Assembly: GCF_947090785.1 (NCBI RefSeq)
Contig: NZ_OX352320.1
Span: forward strand, 4,453,001-4,517,000
From: Rheinheimera sp. MM224
GTDB taxonomy: Bacteria > Pseudomonadota > Gammaproteobacteria > Enterobacterales > Alteromonadaceae
DNA: 64,000 bases
Reading direction: 5' to 3'
The position numbers and the translations under genes were made by a program. The notes beneath the pieces are model-generated. The model had not been told where the DNA came from and made no database searches. It was given only the letters and a program-made list of their open reading frames with translations. The first letter of the stretch is position 1, and each line of letters opens with the position of its first letter. Shown in pieces: positions 38,566-47,695 of the stretch.

Positions 38566-39093
38566 TTAGCTGTTCGAAACAGCCAGCTCTATCTGGGTTA
38601 AATGCTGTTCTATATGCAGTTGATGTGCGGCCATAAAGTCTTTGTGGTTGAGATTGCCGTAGGCGAAATGGGGTTGCAGTGTGCTGCTGCGCTGGAATAA
38701 CTGCAGCGCGTTGATCAGTTGATCGAGAGCTGTATCCACCGGCAAGTTCGCATCCAGCTCCAGCATGCCCGGAATGGCTTGATCCAACGGATGGTGCATG
38801 GCGCCTGCGGTTTTAAATACCTTCAGCGCCAGTGGTCCTACTGTATGGGTAAACCAGGCCGCTTTATGTTCAGGATAACCTGTGACCGAACCTATGACAC
38901 TTTGCGCAAGATGCTGAAATACCATAGTGGGGCTCCAGCTGCCGCTGCTATGTAGCTGTTGGCCTTTAAAGGAGTTCAGCTTTGCCAGTAACAGATCGGG
39001 GTCTGGCGTAAAACGGCGGCTGGCCAGTTCTACGCCCGCTACGGCAACCAGCGGCACTACGGCAAGGCTGACTAAAAAATGTCGTCTGTTCAT
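38566..39093 (-). CDS. DUF1569-type protein with twin-arginine-like signal
   Basis: A 175-residue protein beginning MNRRHFLVSLAVVPLVAVAG, a hydrophobic signal with an RR motif that may use the Tat route. The mature part is helical with PTMVFQHLAQSVIGSVTGYP and spaced histidines, as in the DinB-like DUF1569 family, which is uncharacterised. ATG 39093 has AGGAG 5 nt upstream; an in-frame ATG at 39111 lacks one. It follows the next hypothetical gene by about 14 nt, so the two probably form an operon. Confidence 0.75.
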   Translation of the reverse strand: MNRRHFLVSLAVVPLVAVAGVELASRRFTPDPDLLLAKLNSFKGQQLHSSGSWSPTMVFQHLAQSVIGSVTGYPEHKAAWFTHTVGPLALKVFKTAGAMHHPLDQAIPGMLELDANLPVDTALDQLINALQLFQRSSTLQPHFAYGNLNHKDFMAAHQLHIEQHLTQIELAVSNS

Positions 39094-39107
39094 GGGTACT
39101 CCTGCTG

Positions 39108-39644
39108 TCAAGCCGTCACTATGCCTTTGATCAACTGAACAGTAAATTCAATCTTCTCATTACTCAGCTGACGGTAATCAAAATAAGGCGTGACCAGTAC
39201 TTTGTTACTTGGATCTATCGCAAACTCTTCATTCAGCCAATGCAACTGGCAGCCTAAACCTTGTTGGATCAGTTGCTTAGCATGGGTGCGGCCAGCAATT
39301 AAATGAATAGTGTTATCGCCAGGCTTTAGCAGCGGCATATCAAATAACAGCGCTGTATCTGAAGATTTTTGTAGCAAAAACTGGTCGCGATACTGCTGCC
39401 AGCTGGCGGCCTGAGTCGGGAAGCTAAATAGCTTTGGATCCAGAGCGCATAGCAACTTGGCGTAGACATTAAACAACTTGCGCCAACCATTACCGCAGTG
39501 GTGATAAATCAGGTCTATATCGCCCGCTTGCATCGCTTCGCAGTCAAACAACTGCTGGTACTGGGGCATTTTAGGTCGGTTTTCTACATAGACCCTAAAG
39601 CTGGCGTTTTGATCCCCTAGTCCAATCACGTTTTGCTGTCTCAT
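39108..39644 (-). CDS. conserved hypothetical protein
   Basis: A 178-residue soluble protein with no signal peptide. I do not know a function; its sequence style (VYVENRPKMPQYQQLF near the start, IYHHCGNGWRKLFNVYAKLL in the middle, LVTPYFDYRQLSNEKIEF near the end) recalls an uncharacterised family common in Alteromonadales, possibly DUF6942. It is co-directional with the DUF1569 gene, with only 14 nt between them. A short dyad CCGTTA-TGG-TAACGG (39658-39672) lies just upstream of the start. Confidence 0.7.
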   Translation of the reverse strand: MRQQNVIGLGDQNASFRVYVENRPKMPQYQQLFDCEAMQAGDIDLIYHHCGNGWRKLFNVYAKLLCALDPKLFSFPTQAASWQQYRDQFLLQKSSDTALLFDMPLLKPGDNTIHLIAGRTHAKQLIQQGLGCQLHWLNEEFAIDPSNKVLVTPYFDYRQLSNEKIEFTVQLIKGIVTA

Positions 39645-39657
39645 CCGATAAAAACTG

Positions 39658-39672
39658 CCGTTATGGTAACGG
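39658..39672. promoter_or_regulatory. 15-bp dyad in divergent region
   Basis: CCGTTA, TGG, TAACGG between the minus-strand hypothetical gene (start 39644) and the plus-strand amidotransferase gene (start 39837). No regulator is known; this is a possible operator only. Confidence 0.25.
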
Positions 39673-39836
39673 ATTTTATGATTTCGTCCTTACTCCTTTT
39701 TACGCTATTTGAACTCTTTGCTAGCGACAAGAAAGCAAAACTTACGAATTTTTTACCCAGCCTCCCTGCTTCTTTACAGTCTTTTTGCGCAGAGTTTTTT
39801 TATCATAAGGCTGTGTTGATAACCCGGACTTCTGTC

Positions 39837-40595
39837 ATGTTTAGTCAGTTAAAACCTATCGCCATTTGCCAGCACGACGCCACTCAGGGCCCTGCTTATT
39901 TGCAGTCTTATCTGGATTTATGCCAGTTGCCTTATCAGATTTTTGCCATCAACAATGGCGAAGCTCCGCCTCTAAGCAGCAAAGATTACAGCGCTGTAGT
40001 GCTGCTGGGTTCAAACGCCAGCGTCAACGACCCTTACCTCTGGATTAAGCAGGAAGAAGTGTTAGTGCAGGACGCTTTGGCGCGTCACCGGCCAATGTTA
40101 GGTCATTGTTTTGGCGGGCAATTGCTGGCCAAAGTATTAGGTGCTCAGGTTAGACCCAACGCTGTGCCACAAATAGGCTGGGATCCGGTAAGGGTAACGG
40201 CTTTTCCCGAAGCCAGGGAATGGCTAGGCGATCAACCTGAGCTGAACCTGTTTCACTGGCATTTTGAAACCTTCCAAATTCCAAGAGGTGCAAAGCGTTT
40301 GTTATATGGCCGTTATTGCCTTAACAAGGCCTTTGCTTACGGCCCTCATCTGGGCTTGCAATCGCATTTAGAAGTCACAGCCGAAAGCGTGAAAGCCTGG
40401 TGTAAACAGGACAAACAATCCTTGCTGAATTTTCAGCATCTGAATTCAGTGCAAAGTGAAGAAGATATTTTGCAAAACCTGCCTGCTAAAGTAGCGGCGC
40501 TGCATAAAGCTGCCAACTTCACTTATCACAAATGGCTGCAACAACTACCAGGGTACAGGCCTTGCCTGAATAGTGCTGAACATCTGGCTTGTTAA
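39837..40595 (+). CDS. class I glutamine amidotransferase-like protein
   Basis: A 252-residue stand-alone class I GATase domain. The nucleophile elbow GHCFGGQLLAKVLGA carries the catalytic Cys, and FHWHFETFQIP carries a His in the usual position of the triad. Such proteins hydrolyse glutamine or a gamma-glutamyl compound; the acceptor is unknown. I start at ATG 39837; the frame is open to 39633, but that would overlap the divergent gene and adds a hydrophobic stretch. A hairpin (40618-40650) follows the stop codon. Confidence 0.85.
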   Translation: MFSQLKPIAICQHDATQGPAYLQSYLDLCQLPYQIFAINNGEAPPLSSKDYSAVVLLGSNASVNDPYLWIKQEEVLVQDALARHRPMLGHCFGGQLLAKVLGAQVRPNAVPQIGWDPVRVTAFPEAREWLGDQPELNLFHWHFETFQIPRGAKRLLYGRYCLNKAFAYGPHLGLQSHLEVTAESVKAWCKQDKQSLLNFQHLNSVQSEEDILQNLPAKVAALHKAANFTYHKWLQQLPGYRPCLNSAEHLAC

Positions 40596-40617
40596 AGCTG
40601 ATGCTATGCTGGCAAAA

Positions 40618-40650
40618 CACTGTCAGGCCAACTCTGTGTGGCCTGCAGTG
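40618..40650. terminator. hairpin after the amidotransferase gene
   Basis: CACTG-TC-AGGCCA, 8-nt loop, TGGCCT-GC-AGTG. There is no T-tract; it lies between convergent genes. Confidence 0.4.
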
Positions 40651-40665
40651 CTCCCTTCTCGCGTT

Positions 40666-41019
40666 CTAACTGAAGATCCAGCCCGGTTTGCTGACATGTA
40701 CTATGCCAAGCACCAAACCATAACCACTGCTTTGGCGACCTTTGGCGAATAAAGCAGTCAGTTCTGTGGGCTGATCGTCGTCTTGCAGCGGGTTACGAAT
40801 AAGCAATTGCTCTGAGTTGGCGCTGATATAAATGGTAGCGGCAACGCAAGGCCAGCCTTTTTTACGAGTGTGGATTTCATCTTTTGTTACTCCATGTTCA
40901 GGGTTCGCCTGCAGAGTGACAAAACAAAAGTGAAAAGGGCGTGAAAGACTGCAAATCTTTCTGCAAGCCATACTGAATTTTTCATCAACACTGGCATTCA
41001 CCAGAAACGGGACTAGCAT
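40666..41019 (-). CDS. small protein, possible histidine-kinase ATPase remnant
   Basis: 117 residues from ATG 41019 (a TTG at 41040 would add seven). The C-terminal half reads LLIRNPLQDDDQPTELTALF then AKGRQSSGYGLVLGIVHV, which looks like the N-box to G-box part of a sensor-kinase ATPase domain with the N-box shortened and the usual GLGL turned to GLVL. The N-terminal half is Cys-rich and unfamiliar. There is no dimerisation histidine box and no partner regulator. A decayed fragment or a small HATPase-like protein are both possible; the ribosome site is weak. Confidence 0.45.
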   Translation of the reverse strand: MLVPFLVNASVDEKFSMACRKICSLSRPFHFCFVTLQANPEHGVTKDEIHTRKKGWPCVAATIYISANSEQLLIRNPLQDDDQPTELTALFAKGRQSSGYGLVLGIVHVSKPGWIFS

Positions 41020-41076
41020 TGATTTGGTCTTCAATATCAATAGCGACTATCAAAAAACAGATAAAGGAACCACAGC

Positions 41077-41853
41077 ATGAATCGTTATTCTTTAATTGTT
41101 TTCAGTACTTTATTACTACTCAGCGGTTGTAGCCAGATAGCGGCAAATTATCGGGTTGACCCTGTATTAAAACCTGTCGGCTCCGTCAAACCTTACATCA
41201 AGTTTAACGCTGATACAGGTGAAGCTTATGCCGAAATCAATACCGAAAGTTTCCAGGAGATTTTATCTGCAGCAAACACCAAAGAAAAAAAAGAAGCGCT
41301 GGCTTTTGAACTGATCAGCTTGTCTGATGAAAGTTGCGAGCGGCACAAATCGCTGATTATTTCTAATGCCAATACCTGGAATATCAGTACAGGCACGGTC
41401 ACCAATGTGTTGGCTGGACTGGGAACTGTAGTGGGCGGCGAAAGTGCCAAAGCGGCATTATCAGCAGGAGCAGCTTTATCAAATTCAAGCCGGTCTTTAG
41501 TCAACGAACAAATTTATGCCAACGCGTTGGCCACCACCATACTGCGCTCTATTGAGCTGAAAAGAAGTGAAGTCAAAAAACAGATTTATAACGGTCTGGC
41601 AGCTAGCCAGCAAAGCAGCTACAGCGCATACCAAATGCTATACGACATAGATTATTACCACCAGCAATGCTCTTTTATGGTCGGTATGGTAGAAATAACC
41701 AAAGCACTGGAAAACCGTAAACCTACTCAGTCTGACATTAAAGAGCAGATAAAATTTGTTGAGCAACAGTTAAAAAGTCCCAACAGCAATACTGAAGTGC
41801 TGAAAGGCGAGCTGGAAAAACTTCAGCTTGAGTATAAAAATGCCACTCAGTAA
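41077..41853 (+). CDS. uncharacterised lipoprotein
   Basis: A 258-residue protein with a clear lipoprotein signal, lipobox LLSGC (Cys18). It includes a Gly/Ala-rich possible membrane-associating stretch (about 108-136, VTNVLAGLGTVVGGESAKAA) and a C-terminal charged coiled-coil-like segment (IKEQIKFVEQQL..LKGELEKLQLEYK). AAAGGAACC precedes the ATG. I do not recognise a family; a cell-envelope structural role is plausible. It ends at a bidirectional terminator shared with the convergent amidohydrolase gene. Confidence 0.75.
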   Translation: MNRYSLIVFSTLLLLSGCSQIAANYRVDPVLKPVGSVKPYIKFNADTGEAYAEINTESFQEILSAANTKEKKEALAFELISLSDESCERHKSLIISNANTWNISTGTVTNVLAGLGTVVGGESAKAALSAGAALSNSSRSLVNEQIYANALATTILRSIELKRSEVKKQIYNGLAASQQSSYSAYQMLYDIDYYHQQCSFMVGMVEITKALENRKPTQSDIKEQIKFVEQQLKSPNSNTEVLKGELEKLQLEYKNATQ

Positions 41854-41875
41854 CCCGCTGATAGGCGTGCCGAAA

Positions 41876-41898
41876 AAGGCCGGATCAACTCCGGCCTT
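41876..41898. terminator. bidirectional terminator
   Basis: AAGGCCGGA, TCAAC, TCCGGCCTT; on the minus strand TTTTTCGG follows. It lies between convergent genes and is strongest for the amidohydrolase. Confidence 0.85.
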
Positions 41899-41916
41899 AT
41901 CCCGAACTCAAGTGAG

Positions 41917-43359
41917 TTAACCGGCTTTTTTCTCCAGCTCCAGCTTACGTTGTTCGGCTTGCTGTAGCAGTTGATCCAGAGTAGCGCGGTTATAGACTTT
42001 GCCCTGATACAACAGAGTTTCAATACTGCGGCTGGCTTTGATATCCAGCAGTGGGTTTTGATTCAGCAACACTAAATCTGCTTTTTTCCCAACAGCTATG
42101 CTGCCGTAGTCTTTGTCCTGATGCATAAAACGCGCACCATTGATGGTGGCCGTTTGTAAAATTTGTGCCGGAGTTAAACCTGCCTGCTGAAACAGTTCCA
42201 GTTCGTCGTGTAATGCCTGAGCCGGATACACATAAGTGTTCAGCGCCGCCGAGTCGCTGCCGGCCAGCAAGGTCACTCCGGCTTGCAGCAGATAAGGTAG
42301 CTGGCTGGCGATCAACTGCTCTTTGTCTTTACGCTGTTGTTGCTGCTCTGGCGTTTCGTTGGCCATACGGTCGATACGCCATTGATAGTTAGAGGTAAAA
42401 TCTTTGGTCAGATACTTTAAAAATTCATCGTGACTATGGTCAGTGTCATGTAAATGCGCCAACTGCCGTCCGCCAATTAAAGTAGGGGTCACAGCAACAT
42501 TCAGCTGTTTTAACATGCGGTATCCCAACAGCGCCTGCTGCTGATTAAAACCAGTTTTGTAATGTTCTGCCGCCTGTTGATTCGTCATAGTTCCGGCACG
42601 TACCTGAGCCGCCACAGCAGCTTCGTCAGCAAAACCCAGCCGCAGCAGGTAAGATGCATGTTCAAGGCTAGATAAACCTGCTTGTGCTAGTTGCGCAATA
42701 CTGGTGCCATAAGGTACATGGCTGGACACTAACAGACCGCGTTTTTTTGCTTCTTTAATAGTCGCCAGATATAAATCCGGTTGCAGGGTATTTTCAGTGA
42801 TCTTGATAAAATCGACCTGCATCTGCTGCAACTTATCCATACCAGCGAGCATATCGGCTTCGCTGCCTATTTCTAAGTCGCCATCCCACAACGAATTGAT
42901 GCCTTCAAACTTCTGGCCTGCGGTAAAGATTTTAGGCCCAAGCAGCTTTTGCTGATTAACCTGCTCACGCCAGTTCAGCACTACAGGAGCCAGATTGCTG
43001 GCGGCCTCACGCACGCCGGTAATGCCATAAGCCAGATAAACAGGTAATAACAGCGCGTTATCTTCCACCAAATCACGGCCTTCAAAATGCACATGCATAT
43101 CCCACAAACCCGGAATTAAATAGCGGCCACCACCATCCAGTTGCTGCGCTTGTGGGTAATCACTTAACTGAGCTTCAGGCAAAATCGCCTGAATACGGTC
43201 TTGTTTGATCACCAGCAGTTGATCTTGCACCAACTGACCTGTGGTTACATCCACCAACTGAACATTATGTAAAACCAGCAGAGGCTCATTCACTTTAGGG
43301 GTGCAACTGAATAAAACCACCGCAGCAGTGGCAATCAACGAAAGGCGAATTAATTTCAT
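41917..43359 (-). CDS. amidohydrolase-family lipoprotein
   Basis: A 480-residue metal-dependent hydrolase of the amidohydrolase superfamily, in the imidazolonepropionase/prolidase-like branch. ATG 43359 gives a lipoprotein signal with lipobox VLFSC (Cys20); the open frame to 43401 adds residues before it. Metal-site blocks are GLWDMHVHFEG (HxH), the Lys-containing DFIKITEN, SSHVPYG, SLEHASYLL and GSDSAAL. GKKADLVLLNQNPL marks the C-terminal small domain. It probably hydrolyses a cyclic amide or dipeptide in the periplasm; substrate unknown. Confidence 0.85.
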   Translation of the reverse strand: MKLIRLSLIATAAVVLFSCTPKVNEPLLVLHNVQLVDVTTGQLVQDQLLVIKQDRIQAILPEAQLSDYPQAQQLDGGGRYLIPGLWDMHVHFEGRDLVEDNALLLPVYLAYGITGVREAASNLAPVVLNWREQVNQQKLLGPKIFTAGQKFEGINSLWDGDLEIGSEADMLAGMDKLQQMQVDFIKITENTLQPDLYLATIKEAKKRGLLVSSHVPYGTSIAQLAQAGLSSLEHASYLLRLGFADEAAVAAQVRAGTMTNQQAAEHYKTGFNQQQALLGYRMLKQLNVAVTPTLIGGRQLAHLHDTDHSHDEFLKYLTKDFTSNYQWRIDRMANETPEQQQQRKDKEQLIASQLPYLLQAGVTLLAGSDSAALNTYVYPAQALHDELELFQQAGLTPAQILQTATINGARFMHQDKDYGSIAVGKKADLVLLNQNPLLDIKASRSIETLLYQGKVYNRATLDQLLQQAEQRKLELEKKAG

Positions 43360-43623
43360 CACAAACTCACAACAAATAATGATGACTTTATAGTGCCGCA
43401 ATACTGCGGCTTAAGGCCAGATCGTCAAACGCGGCAATAACTACGCTGGTCTTATTACTGTCTAGTGTCCACTTGTGCTGGATCAAAGACCAATCAGATA
43501 AAAGGCGTAGCATGAGGGACAGAGCACAGACAGCACAACTGTAACCAAGCAAGATAAAGCTGTACTGTCTGCACCGGAGCATGTTTTACCGGCACAGCGA
43601 ACTAAAACCAACGGGGAAAAACT

Positions 43624-43872
43624 ATGCCAGATAAACACGATTTACATTCTGAATTTCCGGAATTCAAAGAACAAATTCATCAGTTAAAACAGCACAATAA
43701 CCACTTTGCAGTGCTGTTTAGCCGCTACCATGAAATTGACCACGAAATACACCGCATTGAGCAAGGCGCGGAGGTATGCAGTGACGATTATCTGGAGCAG
43801 CAAAAAGTACAACGTTTGCATTTAAAAGATGATTTATTCACTATGCTCAAGGCTGCAGAAGTCACGGCCTGA
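43624..43872 (+). CDS. YdcH-family small protein (DUF465)
   Basis: An 82-residue helical protein of the YdcH/DUF465 type: PEFKEQIHQLKQHNNHFAVL, then EIDHEIHRIEQG and QQKVQRLHLKDDLFTML. Family members are short coiled-coil proteins of unknown function common in proteobacteria. GGGGAAAAACT precedes the ATG. It stands alone; a perfect GGTCAG palindrome follows the stop codon. Confidence 0.9.
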   Translation: MPDKHDLHSEFPEFKEQIHQLKQHNNHFAVLFSRYHEIDHEIHRIEQGAEVCSDDYLEQQKVQRLHLKDDLFTMLKAAEVTA

Positions 43873-43878
43873 ACGACT

Positions 43879-43905
43879 TGGGGTCAGGCACAGTGCCTGA
43901 CCCCA
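43879..43905. repeat. GGTCAG-type perfect palindrome (27 bp)
   Basis: TGGGGTCAGGCAC, A, GTGCCTGACCCCA: 13-bp perfect arms with a single-base centre, between the convergent YdcH and beta-helix genes. It may also end transcription, but no T-tract is present. Confidence 0.75.
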
Positions 43906-43913
43906 CTCAAAAA

Positions 43914-46754
43914 TTAAGGCTGGAACTCCACAGCACCAATATCTGGTGCCGCGATTCCATCCCCATTGCCATCGACAGGACGGATAGCTCCGTTTACGTC
44001 TGTGGTTAAGCCTACATCAACAGCGGCGTCTATGACTGGTGAGCCAGCTACGGGCAAACCATTTTGATTTAACCCAGGATTAGCAGATATCTTTCCCGAC
44101 TCCAGCGGTACACCTGCCACTCCCTCATAGTTGGCGTAATTATCCCAGTACAGGTTATTTTTAAGTTGGGCAGATATCTCAGAAGAATAGTCTGAAGACC
44201 AATTCAATCTCACGGCATAAAGTGACGCAGAGAAGATATTATTGTTGATCTGTACTTCAGCCACGCTATCGAAACTGTATTGTTCAACAGACACACCGTA
44301 CCCAACACCAGAGATTGTGTTGTGATTAAATGCCAATTTAATAGAACCACTGGCTGAAAACACAGCCCCACCACAAATCTCGCCTGAACCAGGCTCACGC
44401 TTCAGCGGTCCCAAAAACAGATTATTCTCTACAACTACCTCTACCGGATTTACATCTTTATTCAGTATCTGTATTGAACTACAGCCTTTAATACTACTTG
44501 TAGAGTAATTAAAATCAGGAACAATAAAATTACCTGTAGCTGTATTCTTACGGATTACTAAATCGTGTTCGCTGTAAATTGAAGCGCCTGGACGATGCCA
44601 CTCCGTTTTACCAAACACGTTGTTTTCGACAATGCTACCGTCTTGCTCAGTAAGAATGAAGTGGCTGATTGTAAAACCTGAAACTGAGCTGCCATAGGCA
44701 AGCTTTATGGTACTTGCAGGCAAGCCAAGTTTAAATTTAGATGCAAACAAAAAGGTCGTGTCCGCACCAAAGGCAGACTTGAGCACAGTTTTTTTGGCCG
44801 TTAAATCTATGGAACCAATGTAAATGCCGGCAGGTACTTCAACGATTGCGCCATCTGCTGAGGCGTCAACCGCGAGCTGAATAGTTGAAGCCGACTGCCC
44901 CACAACTATCGGCATTTTAAAAGATTTGAGTGCGCCCATAGATGGATGAGATACCGATAGAGTCAGTTCGTCATTCCCAAGCAACTCTCCCTTTAAAGTC
45001 ATGCGGAAATGTAACGAATCCACCTGCAAATTCCACATTGTCCGAAGATCACAATTCACCCAGGATTGAGAGCCTTTGTCATAACAGGTCATGCTTTCAA
45101 TACTGACCTGTGGCGGCACCGTCATTACCACTGACGAGCCCTCAAGATTGTCACCTTTGTTTATTAAAGTGAACTCATAGTTAGCAACATCACTCACGAG
45201 ACCAAGGAAATGAGTGATCGGCTCATTTTGGGTAATATGAGCATATATACCGTAATCCGGCTGAGCTTTTGATCTGGATATCTGGAACGATTGCTGGTTA
45301 TCATTAGGATTAGGATCATGGGCAAAACTGGTTATATTTGCAGTTATGCTCACTGACAGGCCCCCAGTTCCTTTGGCCGGATCCAACAGGCCATATGAAA
45401 CGTTGGTAATACTTCTTGCATTAAGCTTATCAAAACGACATACCAGCTGTTTATTTTGCTGAGTTAATAAACAACCCATTGTTTGCCTGAATTCTGCATC
45501 CCCCCTCAAGTTCAATGTCAGCACGACATCGGTAGCGTCAACATTTGACGAAAGATTACTTAACTCAATAGGCACATGGAAGTCATCACCAAAGCCAAAC
45601 TCACGATCTGAAACTCCCAACTGCAAATCGGCAATAGCCGGCTTCACAAGCGAATCATTCGGATTACCTAAATACCTGAACTCGTCAATATTTGTAAATC
45701 CGTCAGCATCCCTGTCTTGTAAGGCGTCAGCAGGGTCTGTCGGAGATAAACCAACCTTCAACTCCCAAGTATCTTGTATACCATCCCCATCATTGTCCTC
45801 AAAAGAGGTAAGCAACTCAGCAGAAAAATATTCATTTAAATACCGATAATTTACTTCAAATTCCTGATCGCCGTCGGCATCAATGTCAAAACGATAAAAG
45901 GTATCTGTAGAGCTGCCATTTTGGTAACTGTTAACTGACCAAATTGCACTGGCATTATTTGCTCCTGTTAGTTGCAAACGCCCCTTTTCTGGACCAATGA
46001 TCATTGTGTTGAGTATAAAAACTTCAGAGGATAAAAACGACATTCCACCATAACGGGAATCCATTACTTCGCCAGCCAAATAAATACCATTTGCGCTGCA
46101 ATACACTTGTGCATTACCTACACGGTTGAATTTAAAATTATTAAAAAAGATCTGATGCGATGCAGGACCATTTAACAACAGATTGTATGTGGTAGTGGTA
46201 TCAGTGCAGACGTCTCCTGTTGAAGTCTGTCGCATCACCCCCCTTAAAGTATAAGTACCGAAATCTGCGGCGAGCTGAACATCCTGAAAAATAAACTGAG
46301 CTTCGGTGACCTCTCCCATACTATTTGTGGATAGAATCCTCGCAGTAACTGGGCCCGTGACAATAGTTCCTTCACTTTGGCATGACGCAAAAGTGAACTT
46401 CAGTTCATTTTCTTTTGACGTCTTTTCAATATTGACTGAACCACCTTCAGGACATGAGTCATTCAAGAAACCAGAATTGTCGGAATCATCATAGTCAGGC
46501 AAAAGCTCAGGAGCTACAAAAAACAGATAGTCATTGAAGGTTGCCAAAGTAGTCAGATTAACATCTGCCTTATTTTTGTTCCCATTATACGAAGAAGATA
46601 TATTGATATATTGCGCCAAAGGATCCGCAGAATTCCCACCTCCTGAACCCCCACCATTTCCACCGCCTGAACCACCCTCAACCGAATCACCACCACCGCC
46701 ACCGCCACATCCCGACAGCAGTAAAGCACCTAACACTGCATAAAATAACTTCAT
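43914..46754 (-). CDS. large surface lipoprotein with calcium-binding repeats and beta-helix
   Basis: 946 residues from ATG 46754 (GGAG 7 nt upstream; frame open to 46790). Lipobox LLSGC is followed by a long Gly/Ser linker. An unassigned domain (about 45-320) precedes thrombospondin-3/EF-type acidic repeats (EDNDGDGIQDTWEL, DRDADGFTNIDEF, about 320-365). Two Ig-like or DUF11-like beta domains (about 375-610) follow, then a right-handed beta-helix (about 620-940) ending in AVDVGLTTDVNGAIRPVDGN..DIGAVEF, the choice-of-anchor-Q style end. It is probably surface exposed; polysaccharide binding or adhesion is inferred only. No catalytic motif was seen. Confidence 0.8.
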   Translation of the reverse strand: MKLFYAVLGALLLSGCGGGGGGDSVEGGSGGGNGGGSGGGNSADPLAQYINISSSYNGNKNKADVNLTTLATFNDYLFFVAPELLPDYDDSDNSGFLNDSCPEGGSVNIEKTSKENELKFTFASCQSEGTIVTGPVTARILSTNSMGEVTEAQFIFQDVQLAADFGTYTLRGVMRQTSTGDVCTDTTTTYNLLLNGPASHQIFFNNFKFNRVGNAQVYCSANGIYLAGEVMDSRYGGMSFLSSEVFILNTMIIGPEKGRLQLTGANNASAIWSVNSYQNGSSTDTFYRFDIDADGDQEFEVNYRYLNEYFSAELLTSFEDNDGDGIQDTWELKVGLSPTDPADALQDRDADGFTNIDEFRYLGNPNDSLVKPAIADLQLGVSDREFGFGDDFHVPIELSNLSSNVDATDVVLTLNLRGDAEFRQTMGCLLTQQNKQLVCRFDKLNARSITNVSYGLLDPAKGTGGLSVSITANITSFAHDPNPNDNQQSFQISRSKAQPDYGIYAHITQNEPITHFLGLVSDVANYEFTLINKGDNLEGSSVVMTVPPQVSIESMTCYDKGSQSWVNCDLRTMWNLQVDSLHFRMTLKGELLGNDELTLSVSHPSMGALKSFKMPIVVGQSASTIQLAVDASADGAIVEVPAGIYIGSIDLTAKKTVLKSAFGADTTFLFASKFKLGLPASTIKLAYGSSVSGFTISHFILTEQDGSIVENNVFGKTEWHRPGASIYSEHDLVIRKNTATGNFIVPDFNYSTSSIKGCSSIQILNKDVNPVEVVVENNLFLGPLKREPGSGEICGGAVFSASGSIKLAFNHNTISGVGYGVSVEQYSFDSVAEVQINNNIFSASLYAVRLNWSSDYSSEISAQLKNNLYWDNYANYEGVAGVPLESGKISANPGLNQNGLPVAGSPVIDAAVDVGLTTDVNGAIRPVDGNGDGIAAPDIGAVEFQP

Positions 46755-47010
46755 CAAACGACTCCACATCCCTGTACGAGATCCAAACAATTACCTAACC
46801 TGTGTCCGCAATTTATCATTTCGCATCTGAACACGGAATCTGTTCCTAAAGTTTATTTTTCACCTTCATGTTCAGAAAACTAGTAATTGTTTCAGAAAAA
46901 AACATCAAGCTTTGAAGCACTTAAGGAAACAGTGTTATTACTTTGAGGCAGGCTGTGTTTTGCCATAAAAGCTTTACCATAGCGCTAACTCGAAGCAGTG
47001 GATCACGGCG

Positions 47011-47631
47011 ATGCAGCAGTGGTGGTTATTTTTTAGTATTGCGTTGGTCACAACCTTTTCGCCTGGCCCTGCCGTATTGTTTGCCGTCAGTAATGCCTTG
47101 GGCATGGGCGCACGCACTGCCGTCTTTGGCTCTTTGGGAAATGTGCTCGGCCTAAGCTTATTGTCTTTGCTGGCTTTTGTTGGCTTAGGTGTGGTGCTTG
47201 CTACTTCTCCGTTGGCCTTTTTAACGCTGAAGATAGCCGGGGCCGGTTATCTGGTCTATTTGGCATTGCAGCAATGGCAGCAGAGCCGGCACATCAAAAA
47301 CCTACAGGCTGGTGCACCGCAAAAACGCCGGCAAATATTCCGTCAGGGTTTTGTGGTGGCCATCACCAACCCCAAAGCTATTTTGTTTTTCTCCGCTTTA
47401 TTTCCGCAGTTTATTCAACCCGATCAGGCAGCATGGCCGCAGTTTAGCCTGCTGACCGCTACTTTTATTCTCTGTTCTTTGATTTCGCATGGCAGTTATT
47501 TACTGCTGGCGCATAAGCTTCAACCTTACCTGCAACAAGCTAAACCAGCACGCTGGCTGAACCGGATCAGCGCTTTGTTATTGCTGCTAATTGGCGTCAG
47601 TTTGTTATGGACTGAAAGCGGCCGCTGGTAA
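47011..47631 (+). CDS. LysE/RhtB-family amino-acid exporter
   Basis: A 206-residue membrane protein with six hydrophobic segments. The start WLFFSIALVTTFSPGPAVLFAVSNALGMG carries the PGP motif and the GxxxA pattern of LysE/RhtB exporters, and VAITNPKAILFFSALFPQFI is the second signature. It would export an amino acid or derivative (homoserine, threonine or similar). It stands alone, with a weak ribosome site before the ATG. Confidence 0.9.
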   Translation: MQQWWLFFSIALVTTFSPGPAVLFAVSNALGMGARTAVFGSLGNVLGLSLLSLLAFVGLGVVLATSPLAFLTLKIAGAGYLVYLALQQWQQSRHIKNLQAGAPQKRRQIFRQGFVVAITNPKAILFFSALFPQFIQPDQAAWPQFSLLTATFILCSLISHGSYLLLAHKLQPYLQQAKPARWLNRISALLLLLIGVSLLWTESGRW

Positions 47632-47695
47632 AAGCCACGTTATGTTTTTTCACAAAGCGACTTCATCTTTTTCCTCTGTGCAAGGTTAATCGTTG

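Noticed and set aside
39633-39836. 68-residue extension of the amidotransferase
   Set aside because: Overlaps the divergent gene start and adds a hydrophobic stretch foreign to the family.
43388-43582. 64-codon minus-strand frame between the amidohydrolase and YdcH genes
   Set aside because: No ribosome site, no recognisable motif, composition of untranslated sequence; looks like a chance frame in the promoter region.
46534-46743. Proline-rich plus-strand frame opposite the beta-helix lipoprotein
   Set aside because: It is the antisense reading of the Gly-rich linker and lipobox, so a shadow.
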